Of a stretch of DNA of 64,000 nt, positions 1-12,600 are shown in pieces. The position numbers and the translations under genes are program-made. How positions within the stretch are numbered: the first letter of the stretch is position 1; every line of letters starts with the position of its first letter. This DNA comes from Arcuatula senhousia (taxonomy: Eukaryota > Mollusca > Bivalvia > Mytilida > Mytilidae). Under the pieces are notes generated by a model. The model ran no database searches. It was given only the letters and a program-made list of their open reading frames with translations, and was not told the DNA's origin. Location: NCBI GenBank assembly GCA_963971305.1, contig CAXARO010001045.1, forward strand, positions 1 to 64,000. Reading direction: 5' to 3'.

Positions 1-68
1 AAAATGTTTAAAATGTTGATTGTTTGTCATGTTTTGGGTCGAAAATGAAAGTTGGAATTGTTAAATGT

Positions 69-124
<56 letters not shown>

Positions 125-2470
125 TAATAATAAAATAAAATAGATTTTTTAACTAGAATAATGACGTATGCCATCTGCGCTAAAATATTTGGTAGCAGGA
201 AATAGATAAGTTAAGGGCATAAAATCACTTTACAGTACTACAATGTATATGTGGAAACTGCATGCCAAATATCAACAGGCTGTGATATGTAATGTCCCCA
301 AAACTGAACTGTGAAGGAAATTTTGGCGACGCCACAGGATGCAGGAGGCGGACGCAGATCGTGCGAAGGTGACCCCATATGTACCTTTTCAACACATGCA
401 AGTGACATAAAAAACACTAAAATTCCTTTTCACGTCTGCATATACATTTATTTTGATGTATTATTTCTTATTTCAAATGCTGATGGGTCGCCAGTTTCCT
501 CTAAACAAGATGCTAATCATGCATGTTTCTTCCAAAGGTGAGGTAAAATGCTACGCCTTGGCAAAGTAACAAATTACTATAAGTACATCCGGAACGATGG
601 GCCAATAAAGAAGACCGACGGAGACACGAAAACAAAGCCTTTGGAAACTGTGTACATTCTGCTGTTGACTTTCAATGCATATCTGTAAGACTTTATTATT
701 TTGCATGGAAATAATTTGTCCAAACAAGCTCTTACGATTGACCTCTTTGACCCCTATTTTCTCGAAAATGGTAAAAGACAAATCTAATAGAAATACCCCA
801 GCAGGGATTTTCCAAGCATTTAAAAGAAAAATGAAGGATCGATAATGTTTATTGGAACGTGGATGCTCTGTATCCCGAAACAGGACTGTATGAAAATTCC
901 CTTCTTAAACATGACATGAAGAATAATCGACAATAGCAGCAATGGAATACATGTGAGGGAAGTCGAATATCGTTAGACATAAAACACTTTACAGAGGAAC
1001 GGAGAAGAATCGCACATGATGAGAAATAATACATAAAAATACATGTATCTAAACCGCAATTAGCAATGTGAACTCATTGACAAGTCGAATTGAGAGTGAA
1101 GTTCGAAGCTCCTGAAGGCTAATTAAACTGTTCCTACATGTTATAAACAAGAATTTATACAATTGTTTAATGGTCAGGAGGAAAACAGTACAAGTGCATC
1201 TAATATAAAAAAAAATAAAGATAAGAAAGTAAAGTTAAAAAAAATAATTCCTATGAGCATTTACCAAAAACGTCGGAAAACTGTAAACCACTTTCAAATC
1301 ATTTGTGAGATAAATAAAGAGGAACCGTTGGGCAAACCCTATATATGATAAACTAACATCTGCACTCATCTAAAAGGAAGACATCCCATACATTTGTATT
1401 TGTCTTTGAGCGCATGATTTCTTCCATAGATTTTTTTAATAAACACAACAACCGATGAGCAACATAAGCTTGTGTTAACAATTCTAGACGTAACGCTGAA
1501 CATAGGAAATCGATGAAAGTCCCACAAACTCTGAAATAAAGGATCGGTTGTGATACGTTAACTCTATAAGCTCGAGTCTAGGCACCTTTAGAAAATAAAA
1601 TTTCTGACCAGGACCCCCTTCACATTAAATGGTCGATTCCTTAGCTTTGGTGGAGGCATTTAAAATGGGTTTTGCGCCCGTGGTGATACATTATAATAAG
1701 ATTTCTTTTTGAAAAATATGTGTTGCCTCTCACAAAATTCTCCTGGCAAACGGGAACTGAACCTTTTAATTTTATGTTAAAATATATAGTCAAACACGAC
1801 ACGACTGGTTTTACAATTAAAGAAAAAAAAGATTCTCATTAAAAGTGTTAAGCTTGATGGGATTGCCAAGGAAAGCAAACTCCTTCACACCCTGATGCTG
1901 TATACCAAATATCAAGAGGCTGTGATGAGAAGTTGCTGAGAAAACTTTTACGAAAATTTCTTCTCGGCCCGCCCGTCGCCCAATATTCACCATTTTATAA
2001 CCCGTAATTTTCACTTTGTGAAATGCGACCAAAAACCGAGTGACGGCAAATCAGACTATCGATGAAAAGTGGTAGACATGTTTATGCTAAATGCAGTCCA
2101 TCAATAATTATGATTTTATTACGGTCATTCGGATAAATCTCGGATAAAAAGCTACGCTGGGCGCAGCAACATGTTGAACCAAGTATATGGTTGAGTCCCT
2201 GTTCATATATGCAGACGATGGTCGACTTACGAAGCTTTTTAACACATGCATTTTATGGCGTTCTACCCATTTTTTTCACGAAGAATTCAACGATTTTTTT
2301 TTTTTCAAAATTAGATAATGTTTATCTTTCATTGATTATTCATGTTATTTGCTTTCTTTAAAGCCCCTCATTTATAAATCACAGATCGGGGTTCTCAAAT
2401 CCATAGGGTGAAAAGAATTGACTTTCAGAAAAAAAATCAGAACAGAAGTAAACTGAACAAGATTCTCCCA
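1..2470. other. Left flank, no gene seen
   Basis: AT-rich sequence with a long CA dinucleotide run near its start and no ORF that resembles a known protein. The short ORFs here have no recognisable domain and no convincing splice partners. A short phrase, 'ccaaatatcaa.aggctgtgat', occurs near both 268 and 1906, hinting at fragments of one repeat family. Nothing else is supportable. Confidence 0.6.
73..122. repeat. (CA)n microsatellite
   Basis: An uninterrupted run of about 25 CA dinucleotides, directly visible in the sequence. Likely length-polymorphic. Confidence 0.95.
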
Positions 2471-2957
2471 GTAGCCTGAATCGCTCATCTGTTCCTTAAG
2501 GCCATAAGGGTCTCTTCTATATGGGGTCATTTGACAATTTTAATCTAATAGAGACTTTTGCAGAGCTTAAAATTACCTGGGGAATTAAAGGGGAATATCA
2601 CTTTAAATAACGGTTGATCTGACAATTTTGACCTTGAGTCATTAATGTAGATCTCAATGAGCTTAACACTGTTGCAATGCTTACTTTTCCTCTAGCACTA
2701 ATGGTTTTCAAGATATGGTCCAAAAATTACAAAAATTGTCAATTTTGACGAATAAGGGTATAACTCCTATAAGGATTTGTTCCACAGCTGGAGGTTTAAG
2801 CAAGTAACAGTTTTTCTCTATCAGCAATAATTTTCTCTATAGTAGAAATCATGAAAACGTAGGTATAAATCTATCGATTACGAAGCTCACCTCGTTGCGC
2901 ATTATTGTCACGAAGTGTGAAATTAACTTTTTTAAAGTGCTCAATCAATGCAAAAAA

Positions 2958-3490
2958 GTCACAGCCAGCATCTGAAGTATGCATCTTGCTGAGCATCTAT
3001 AGGTGCACCTACCATACCACTTTAGATGATGTAGTACTTGTCAGTAAGCGGGAATTGACTTTAGCCATTCTTCTGTAAGTGGTCATTCATGCCGAAAATA
3101 TAGGTCACAGCCAGCATCCGAAGCATGCATTGTTCATAGCATAAGTAGAAGTACCTACCGTACCAATATTATTGATAAGGCACTTGTCAGTAAGCGGAAA
3201 TGGATTTTAACCAATCTGCTCTAAGTGATCATCTAAGCAGAAAATATAAGTCACAGACAGCATCCGAAACATGCATTGTGCTAAGCATCACTAGGTGCAC
3301 CAACCATACCAATATTATTGATATGGCACTTGTAAGTAAGCGGGAATGGACTTTAACCATCCTTCTGTAAGTGAACATCCATGCGGAAAATATAGGTATC
3401 AGCCAGCATCCGAAGCATGCATTGTTCTAAGCATCACCGATTCACCCACTGTACCAATATCATTGATGTGGCATTTGTCAGTATAAGCGT
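2958..3490. repeat. Tandem repeat, ~146-bp unit, four copies
   Basis: Four successive diverged units begin with 'gtcacagccagcatc' near 2958, 3103, 3250 and 3397. Each also contains 'aggtgcacctaccatacca' and 'cttgtcagtaagcggga'. The same family forms a second array at 55080-55830 in the right flank. Confidence 0.85.
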
Positions 3491-3680
3491 GTAGATAGAT
3501 AGATATGTTTATTTAAAGTGTAACCTGTTATACAAAACAGTTTAATATCAATACATAGTATATTTCTGAAATATTTGTATGTATAAACAGCCAGCCTGAA
3601 GAGGCTTATGAAACACTATCAAATAAAATTTCAAAGTTATACCAAAAAACAAAATATGAGCATTTATATTTAAGCGTGTA
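3491..3680. repeat. Short GATA-type run and AT-rich insert
   Basis: A short 'gatagatagata' run is followed by AT-rich sequence that separates the tandem array before it from the module repeats after it. It may be the tail of an inserted element. I could not define its ends. Confidence 0.4.
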
Positions 3681-4060
3681 TATATCTTGAGCTGAAGGAT
3701 TAAGCAAGCAACAACTTTTCCCTTTATGCAATAGTTTTCATTATGTAGGGCAAAAGCATGAACAAATGCTATTTTCGACCTTCAAAGGGCCATAATCGTA
3801 TAAAGTCATCTGACAACTTCGACCCAATGGACACATTTTCAGAGCTTAATGAGCTGAAGGGTTAAGCAAGCAACAACTGTTTTTATAAGCAATAGTTTAC
3901 ATTTCATGACAAAAATACAAAAATAAACACTATCTTTTACCTTTAATTGGCCATAGCCCCCACAAGGGGGTCATCTGACAACATTGTTCCATGGGAGAAT
4001 TTTGTAGAGCTTAATGAGCAGAAGGTTTAAACAAGCAACTGTTACAGCTGTTCTTTTTCC

Positions 4061-4137
4061 AATAATGTTTCTAACCACTAGAGAAAGTTTCCTTCATGTA
4101 TTATGGGCCGGATTGTAGCCCTACCATTTCAAAGAAA
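4061..4137 (+). repeat. Left arm of perfect 77-bp inverted repeat
   Basis: This arm is the exact reverse complement of 4653-4729, with no mismatch by base-by-base reading. It sits inside a ~160-bp module and is flanked on both sides by 'tgttcttttt', as if inserted there. Confidence 0.93.
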
Positions 4138-4180
4138 TTTGAACTGTTCTTTTTGCAATAGTTTTCATTCTGTAGGGCAA

Positions 4181-5327
4181 AAAAGCTACGCAGATACGAC
4201 CGCAACATGTTGAACCCTGTACATTTGCGGTCCAATATTGAATGTCAAATGCTTTTGACACATGTTGCCAATGACGCATGCATTCTTTGGTAGACTTTTA
4301 AATGCATATTTGAATTTTTTTATACAAATTTATACCAACCTCCAAGGAAAACTCATAACGCGCTTTTGGCCCATTTGATCCCTAATCTCCCCAAAATGGT
4401 AAGAGATATTGCAAATCTGAATGGAAAACGCTGGCAGTAATTTTTTACAAGATTCCAATGAAAAAAAGACTTTAAAAATCGGACCACAAATAAAAAAAGT
4501 GATTTTTTGACCCCTCGTAGCAATGTAACAGTGCAAGATACTTCAAAACCCTGACAGAATTTACTGAGGACTACAAAGAAAAAAAATCGTATGAAAAAAA
4601 TGTTCTACAGCAGTTTTGTTTTAACATCCGTTTATACCCATTTTGACCCCCTTTTCTTTGAAATGGTAGGGCTACAATCCGGCCCATAATACATGAAGGA
4701 AACTTTCTCTAGTGGTTAGAAACATTATTTAGAACAGCTTAGAAATTGGTCAGCCCACTACAACAAAAATTCTTGAATAAACCATTTGCAAAGACAAAAT
4801 CTTATAATTGGAGTTTTTGGCCCGGGCCCTTTGACCCCTAAATTCTCAAAACGGTAGGAGATATTACAAATCTGATTGAAATACGTAGGCAGGGATTTTT
4901 ACAAGGATTACAATAAAAAAAAGATTTGGAAAATCGAACTGCAAATAAAAAAGTAGAGTTTTTGGGTGTGTTCCCTTTTGACCTCTCATAGTAATGTAAC
5001 GGTGCAAGATACATCGAAACTGTTGTTACATTTTGTTGACAGAATTTATTGAGGGATACAATTAAAAAAGAATGATCAAAATGGGATGAAAATTAAACAT
5101 TCTACAGACGTTTTGTCAGTACACCCATTTTAGCCCCTTTTGGAACTTCTTCTGAAACGATAGGGGCCAGAAACCCCAAATGGAATACCAAGTTTCCTTT
5201 AGTGGTTACAAACTTAAAAACAACTGATCCACTACAACTAAAGTTATCACACGGAAACCAAAGTGTCTACAGACGACAACGACGACAACGACATTGCCAT
5301 AACAATACGATCGCGGTCGTATAAAAA
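4181..5327. mobile_element. Nested non-autonomous DNA element with ATACGACCGC termini
   Basis: The left end carries AAGCTACGC followed by ATACGACCGC. The right end carries GCGGTCGTAT, its exact reverse complement. The host module is split cleanly: 'tctgtagggcaaaa' lies on the left and 'acatgtaaaaatgctatttt' on the right, and these are contiguous in related modules elsewhere. No coding capacity was seen. Related copies occur at 58031-59215 and, less complete, at 18895-19975 and 23894-24571. Confidence 0.75.
4653..4729 (-). repeat. Right arm of perfect 77-bp inverted repeat
   Basis: Exact reverse complement of 4061-4137. This arm sits in what looks like its native context within the ATACGACCGC-type element, so it is the probable source of the left arm. 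Confidence 0.93.
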
Positions 5328-5560
5328 CATGTAAAAATGCTATTTTCGACCTTCAAAGAGCCATAATCCCTATAAGGAGTCATCTGACAACTTCGACCCA
5401 ATGGACACTTTGGTAGAGCTTAATGTGCTGAAGATTTAAGCAAGCAAAAGCTTTTCTCTATGTGCAATAGTTTTCGTTCTATAGGACAAAAAAAAACACA
5501 AAAAAAAACACTGTAGAGCTTAATGAGCTGAAGGTTTAACCATCTCTGGGCCATGGGCCA

Positions 5561-6244
5561 CTTTTGGGCCATTTTTTTCATACTACGTTCAGTGCCAAGG
5601 GGCCACTTTTGGGCCACTGTTTACTTTGAACGTTACCATGAGGAAATGATACTATGACGTCACGCCATTGTCTCCGACGTTCAATCAATATTCAATTATT
5701 GAAAGCTCAACACTGATGGTTTAGAAAGCTTTCTCTTTACATCTTTTAATGTCTGAAAGTGTGAAAAAAACGGCAATTTAACCTTTCAATTTTAACAAAT
5801 TCTACTTGATAATAAAGTGTAAACGTTCACGATGCACAAACTATTGTTTTTTATCTGTTTTTTTATATGTTCAATTTTTACATCATTTTAATGTTTGGAA
5901 CTCGGCGCTTGTAAATGTAGATAATAACACTTTCAGTCTATTACCAGTTAGCATAGTCACGATTGATGTAATACCGACCATGGTTTGCCACTGGCAAACC
6001 GAAGACAGTCCAAAAAATATTAACGGTGTTTGAATTTTGACAACGGAAGACAAGACAAGACAATTTTATTTTTTAAAACCATGTGCAAACAGTGGTACAA
6101 AGAATATTATTTACAAATGATACATAAGCAATTAACACAGTGCGGATGAAGAGAAATACATGTAAGGTAGAATATGATCAGACTGCTGTCTACCTTTTTC
6201 TCCTATTTTCAGTTTCTTTGTTAAACGTCATGCACGATCTATCA
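5561..6244. other. Flank immediately left of the giant element
   Basis: AT-rich, with short direct repeats such as 'gacaagacaagacaatttta' near 6049. The ORF at 5806-6033 matches no family I know and is not supported by splice context. No gene called. Confidence 0.5.
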
Positions 6245-6254
6245 TATATTTTAC
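6245..6254. repeat. Target site duplication, left copy (TATATTTTAC)
   Basis: These ten bases directly abut the left terminal repeat and recur identically at 52805-52814, directly abutting the right terminus. Mutator-superfamily elements typically create 8-11 bp duplications (established knowledge). The AT-rich composition weakens the match somewhat, but its position exactly at both termini supports it. Confidence 0.78.
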
Positions 6255-6313
6255 GAACTGGCTATTTGTCCGGCATGCCGGTCAAATAGAAAATTTTGTC
6301 TATTTGTCCGGTC
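6255..6313 (+). repeat. Left terminal inverted repeat (about 1.5 units of a 39-bp palindromic repeat)
   Basis: Contains CTATTTGTCCGG..CCGGTCAAATAG, itself a palindrome, followed by a second half-unit. It matches, in inverse orientation, the outermost 1.5 units of the right-end array. It differs from the right end mainly in copy number: about 1.5 units here against about nine on the right. Confidence 0.8.
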
Positions 6314-6417
6314 ATAAAATGCGCATGCTCTTAGGAGCAAAGAAAAGCTCACGTGACCACTCCAGACTCCCCATCACGCTGCGAGATGCGCGTCAGTCTG
6401 GAATATGATATGCCGAT
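6314..6417 (+). promoter_or_regulatory. Probable promoter and 5' UTR of gene A
   Basis: A CpG-containing stretch in otherwise AT-rich DNA, between the left terminal repeat and the gene A start codon. It carries a CACGTG E-box (6350-6355), GCGCATGC and a short inverted pair, 'tccagact' / 'agtctgga'. No TATA box is obvious. It exists only once, because the duplicated copy of the element begins 3' of it. Confidence 0.5.
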
Positions 6418-6668
6418 ATGGCGGATGCAATACGCGTTGGAGAAAAATTGTGTTCTTTATCTGAATTAGAAACCAGAATAAGAGAATATGAAATATATTC
6501 GAATTGTAATTATTATAAACGAGATTGTAGGACAATAGATTCTGCTCGAAAAAGGGGTATCAAGCGGTTTATTAAGCCCGAGTTGAAATTTTATTCCATA
6601 AATTTCGCTTGTATTCACGGAGGAAAGAAACACAAAAGTAGATCAACTGGACAAAGACCAAATCAAAG
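6418..6668 (+). CDS. Gene A exon 1: FAR1/ZSWIM3-like N-terminal segment
   Basis: Starts at ATG in 'gatATGGCGGATGC' and runs open to a donor, AG|gttag, in phase 2. Residues 'YSNCNYYKRDC' followed by 'KFYSINFACIHGGKKHKS' resemble the first half of the FAR1/ZSWIM3 N-terminal zinc-binding fold, with conserved Cys residues in 'RDC' and 'FACIHG'. This exon is outside the duplicated segment and so is present once in the window. It lies only about 100 bp from the left terminal repeat. Confidence 0.75.
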
Positions 6669-9600
6669 GTTAGTATTTTATTTTTTTTGATTTTTTTCCG
6701 TGACTGAAAATCTGTCAAACTCATTTCAGTTACAGAGCTAAACTGATTCAACGTTGAGATAAATTTAGTTTAAATTAATTTTCTCAGTCCAAATAATCAA
6801 TTCGTTACAAGTATGGTTGACATTTTGATACTGATTTTTCTAAGGTAGTCATTTCAGAAGGCTTAGCAACATACAAGTATTCAATTTTTTTTTAAATTTA
6901 AAAAACGTGTAACTTTTTGAAATGCGGAAACAATTGCATAACTTGACCGCGCTCGATTTCTCTTTTACTTTCGTTTTATACGTGTTTATTCCCCTTGGTT
7001 TTCCCAAAATCAATTAAGCAAGGCTTACCAAAATCATAGACGCTTGCTGATCAAATGAGAGACAAAAATTTGATTTTCTTTGCGAGGGTGAGCAGTACAT
7101 ATGTAACGGTTTATTTCTTCCCCCATGAAATATCTTCCTAAGTCATTATTAAATGCATTATTTACGGAATAAAGCTGGATATTATTTAATAATATGTCAA
7201 ATCATGTAGTTATGAAATATTATCCATAAAATATTGTCCCCTTAAAACCCAGTACGGACCTGGAAGAAATATCACAGGTTATTGAATATCACACCCGGAA
7301 GAAATTATCTCTTACACATACATGTAAAGCAGTAACTGCACGATGCAGAACTTGCCATACCCAGTGCAAATGGACCAAATTATCCCGTACGAAATTCAAA
7401 TTCAAATTCTTTATTTAAACCAATTATGGTGCCTAGATGGACAGATCAATTACAATATAAACATTCATAACATAATATACGGGTCTGGGTGTCGAATTGG
7501 CCCGCAGCAGAGACTAGCTTGTCGTGAGAGGTGTCTAAGGGTCTTGGGATTCTGACGTTTGGTCAGTGCTCAGTCCACAGAGCGACCAATTATGTACCCT
7601 AGACGCTGAATAGGGTACGTACTAACGTAGCCCTCATCTGCAGGGGTTGTCAGGTCTATATAATACGGAAACCCTGACCACTGACCATAGTGGGCCGTCT
7701 TATGAGTATATATGAAGGTAGGGTGGTAAAGGAGGGATCCAAACACGAAAACACATGCTGAAAAATGTTGAAAACAAAGCACGGGCTATTAATTAACATC
7801 ACCTATTAAATGCGAAATGAATTTGAATAATTGTGACATTCAATCAAATTCTTCTGATTTTTCAAAGCTTATGAGAATATCAACTGCATGATTTCAACAT
7901 ATTCAAGATATAATTTTAAGCAAAAAAAAAATGATCAAGCAAGAGAAATAGGCCATCCAACACGAAACTCGGGTCTAAAATACAGGCAAAAACAGAGCAT
8001 GTACATGATGTACGACTATGTCAACTCAAAAACACAAGAAATAAAAATCAAATTCACAAAAACACAGAAAATAAAAATGTAGGAAACCTTGCACCAAAAT
8101 AAACATTTACCACCCCCTGAAGGAAAAGATTTGGCAAAATAAATTGAAAGTTTCATGTTTTCATGGTTGTATTACTATGGATGTAAAAATAAAGTTTCAT
8201 GCCATATTTTGCAAAATGAATTGAAAGTTTCATGTTTTAATGGTTGTATTACTATGGATGTAAAAATAAAGTTTCATGCCATTGTATGAAAATGACAGGT
8301 CCTTTACATTTACTGTTGCAGCACATTTAGAAAAGAATGTCCATCTCAAATCATGGTTGTCATCTCAGAGAACGGATTGTCCTTTGAAGTCAAGAGCATA
8401 GTTGAGGAACATAATCATGAGAATTCACAGGTTGGCATTTAAATCATTTTAGAGAAAATTTAAAAAAGCAAGGAGAATCAATGTGACATACATTGTATAA
8501 GAATATCAAGAGTACAAAATGAATAAAACAGCACAAAAATATTATAAATTCAAACTTAAAATCAATCTACATACATGCATGAACGTGAGTGAGTGAGTTG
8601 GTGTTTTACGCCCGTGCAACGCTATATACATGTATAGGTACAGGCGATGCATGAACATGAAGATAAAAAATCAGTGTTTGATAGATTTTTGTAGAACTTG
8701 CAAATTTTAAATTACAAAATATACATACATGTACTGTTACACTTTGTACATGTTGTGTAACTGTAAGATTTAAGTCTGTTGCTAACAATCACATGCAAAT
8801 GCGCTTCCAGTTTTTCATAATTTGATATTTTTAAAACTTTCAAACAATTAACATCTTTTTTTATTATTTTATACATTTAGATTCTGTTTCAACATCTACC
8901 AAAAGAAAGAAGGATACCAAATGAATTGGCCAAGGAAACTGAGTTACTATTTAAGTTGCAGGCTAACAAGAAATTGATGCGAGACCATTTAGAAGCCAAA
9001 ACAGGGAAAAAGATTATACTCAAAGATCTTAGTAATCTAAAATCCTGCAGTAAGAAAGAAAGCTTGTGTGACGACTTTGAAAGCTTGGTTGGAAAACTAG
9101 CAGGACCCAAAGGTATTAACATGATTAATAATTTCTGCATATGTCAGGTCCATACATATCTGGTCCAGAACATGTACACTGTACATTGTAAACATGAAAT
9201 AAATGAAGATGAGATCTATTCATATAACTAATAAAAGGTTTTTGATTTGAATATATGTAACCATAAAACCCAATAATTATACCCCACACACCAAGTTGCT
9301 GAGGATTTATTAATCTTTTTGACTGGAACATCAGTCTGTCAGTCTATAATAAAAGTTTGTAGATGTAGGTCTATCTGACACTATTGGACAGAATTTATCG
9401 AAATTCTGTATGCAAAAAAAAAACACCATAAATAGTTGCGCAAATTACCACAGAATTTTTATCTACTATTCCTATTTTCTTGAAGGATAGTCCGAAAGGA
9501 TTATGCTCTTTTGGCTTTAGCTAATTGTAATTGTCTTAGTGGTACGTGAAAGCTGATTTCCATTTACCTTTTTTTCAGGTTTTTTGAGTGAAAATAAAAA

Positions 9601-12600
9601 TGTAAATTACCGGTACCTACTCATACACATTGTGCATATCAAATTATGTTTACAAAATAACTTTTATTTCTGCAGGGTCTGTTGTAGAAATATTAACAGA
9701 TGAGAACAACAGTGTCTGTTTTACCAAGACCAAGAAATGAAAGACATGTTTGCAGCCTATCCAGAAATTCTCTTCATAGATGCAACATATAAAGTTAATA
9801 ACTTAAGAATGCCTTTGTATGTTTTAATGGTGGAAGATAGCTGTGGACAGAGTGAGGTTGTTGGAATTTGTTTGACTTCAACAGAAGATCAACTAACCAT
9901 TAGTTCTATGGCAGAGCTGTTTAAAAAAAATAACGAAGCATATGAAAGAACAAAGGCAATAATGGCAGACAAAGACTTTAATGAGAGGCAGTACTTTGCT
10001 AAGACTTTTCCAAATGCAAAACTTCTAGTTTGCCATTTTCATGTACTAAGAACTTTCAGAAGGGAAATAACAACTGAAAAGTTGGGAATAACTTCATCTG
10101 AAAGACAAACTGCATTAGAGCTTTTGGAGAAATTAACTTACAGTTGTTCTGAAGAGGAGTACCAGTTAATTTATAGTTCAATCAAAAGCTCGTGCCCATC
10201 TCAGGTTGTCGACTATATAAGCAACAATTGGAACCATATCAGAAATGAATGGGTTTTTGGGCTAAAGATGGCAGAGGGAACATACCTGAATAACACTAAT
10301 AATAGACTTGAATCTTTCAACCAAAAGATGAAATCTGTTGTTATGATAAATTCAAGTATGTCAGCATTTTTTGATGGTTTCCTTTCACTAATGAGAACAA
10401 TCAGAAATGAACGTGACCACAAAGGCATTGTTGGAATTCAAAAAATAAGAACCAACCCATTTACTCCAGGTTCTCCAGAACAGTTGTACTCGAGATTTCT
10501 CACAGAGTATGCAGCAAAACTGGTCATTGATCACATTAAAAGATCAAAGAAACTGACATTGCAAAAGGATGGAGATGAAACATATGTAATGTGCAGATCC
10601 ATAAAATTACCTTTGAGTTCAGACAACTGCACATGCATATTTAGGGTCTCAATGGGATTGCCATGCCAGCATATTTTTGCTGCAAGAATTGACAATGGCA
10701 TGGATTTATTTGACCATGAACTTTGTAATGAAAGATGGACAATGGCATTCTATAAAAAGAAAATGAGAGGCAATGTTGAAGATGACACAGAAGCAAACAA
10801 AACTTTATTGAATGTAGAGGTAATGGAAGACAAAAGAACAATTCTGTCAGAACATCAGAAATACAGAAAAGCTGTTTCTATCACTAATCAGCTGGCTTCC
10901 TTGGTTGCTGAAAGTAGCATGAGGGAATTTGGTTCAAGGTTAGAAGTTTTGAAAAGCTTGGTTGATGTTTGGACAAAAAATGGAACAGCAACACTACATC
11001 TGTATGAAGATCAGTTGGCAGGTAGGAGAAATAAGGCTTAATTTAATATGATGTCCTTTTGACCTTGAAGGGGTCATATGAGCTTATAGTCATCGCTTGA
11101 CGACCGTTGTCCATGTACTTTTTAAAGTGTAAACTCCACTGACACCATAGGTCCAATTGCAACTAAACTTGATATGGTTGTTTATTAGCACTGATGAAGG
11201 ATTGCCAACATAGGAATACATGTGAATTGCATCATAAGTTCTGGCATTTTTAAATGATACGCACCTCAAGATCTTCATGCCCTGAATTTGAGAAGAAGAT
11301 CTAACTACTCATGTAGGAGTTCTTGCCCTTTTTTATACCCCGCCACACGAAGTGGCAGGGTATTATGTTATACCCTCAGTTTTTTTCGGTGTCTGTCCGT
11401 CCGTCTGTCCGTCCCCCGAAGGTTTCCGACCAATAACTTGATAACGCGTCAAAGGATTTGAATGATATTTTACACAGCTGTTTAGTACAATAAAATACAG
11501 GTCAAGTTCGATTTTCAGCATGATCCAAAAAATAGTTTTCGAGATAGGCCACTTTGAAAAATCAAATTTCATGAAATTTTGAGGTTCCGACCAATAACTT
11601 GAAAACATGTCAAAGGATTTGAATGATATTTTGCACAGCTGTTTAGTACAATAAAGTACAGGTCAAGTTTGATTTCCAGCATGATCCAAAAAATAGTTTT
11701 TGAGATAGGCCACTTTGAAAAATCAAATTTCATGAAATTTTGAGTTTCGGACCAATTACTTGAAAACACGTCAAAGGATTTGAATGATATTTTGCACAGC
11801 TGTTTAGTACAATAAAATACAGGTAAGTTTAATTTCCAGCTTGATCCAAAAAATAGTTTTCGAGATAGGCCACTTTGAAAAATCAAATTTTATGAAATTT
11901 TTAGTTTCCGACCAATAACTTGAAAACACGTCATGGGATTCAATTGATATTTTGTACAGCTATTGAGTACAATAAAATACAGGTCAAGTTCAATCTCCAG
12001 CATGATCCGAAAAACAGTTTCGAGATAGGCCACTTTGAAATCAAATTTTATGAACTTTTGATATTATAACGTGGCGGGGTATCATTTAATGTCCCATTAC
12101 ATGCCCTATTTTTTTATTTTTTTTTTATAAATTAGGAATCAAGATTTATTTCACACAAGCAATACAGGCATGACAGGCACACTGATTAAAAAAGTGAATG
12201 GTAAATTGATTACTAACAAACAACAAATATGTTGCAACATAACTAACATGACTAAAAAAAATTACTGTAAAAGGGGAAATTTTCACAAGGGGTTTATTTT
12301 CGCCAATTTTGCGATCATTTCAAATTTGCGAAAATATCCCCTCGCGTAAATTACATTTAGAAGGACCCAATATTCCATGTTCTAATAAAACGCGAAACTA
12401 AAACCTCAGGAATGCATTCAGGTACTGAAAACGTGGAATTTAAACCAGTACAGTAGTTGATTTCCATGCATAATTTGAAATATTGTGACATGCATCATAG
12501 GTTTTCTTCTTTGCACATTGTACTGTTCTTTTTTATATTTTGGCTTTTTTTTTCATTGTGCAAGTTGTTGATTGCCAATCCATAATTTTTAGTGCATTTT

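Larger units (their letters stand above)
2470..5560. repeat. Tandem and interspersed flank repeat with ~160-bp modules
   Basis: Diverged modules recur that contain 'gagcttaatgagctgaa', 'taagcaagcaacag', 'gcaatagttttcattctgta' and 'ataaggggtcatctgacaac'. The same modules recur in the right flank (54225-57190 and 59457-61500). They are non-coding and degenerate. They are interrupted by a second tandem family (2958-3490) and by a nested element (4181-5327). Confidence 0.75.
6669..8321 (+). other. Gene A intron 1, containing the duplication start
   Basis: Non-coding. The 5' part (6669-7110) is unique in the window. From 7111 on, everything is repeated downstream. It holds a SINE-like or 3'-UTR-like stretch (about 7385-7790, starting 'aaattcaaattcaaattc', with GC-richer sequence behind) and two 77-bp direct repeats (8134-8282). 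Confidence 0.55.

Noticed and set aside
1..6244. Protein-coding gene in the left flank
   Set aside because: The short ORFs (for example 311-541 and 5806-6033) show no domain, no splice-linked partners and repeat-derived surroundings.
11363..11886. ORFs of 81 and 105 residues with internal repeats ('FMKFDFSKWPISKTIFW')
   Set aside because: They are read-through of the ~155-bp tandem units inside the ATACCCCGCC element, with no domain.
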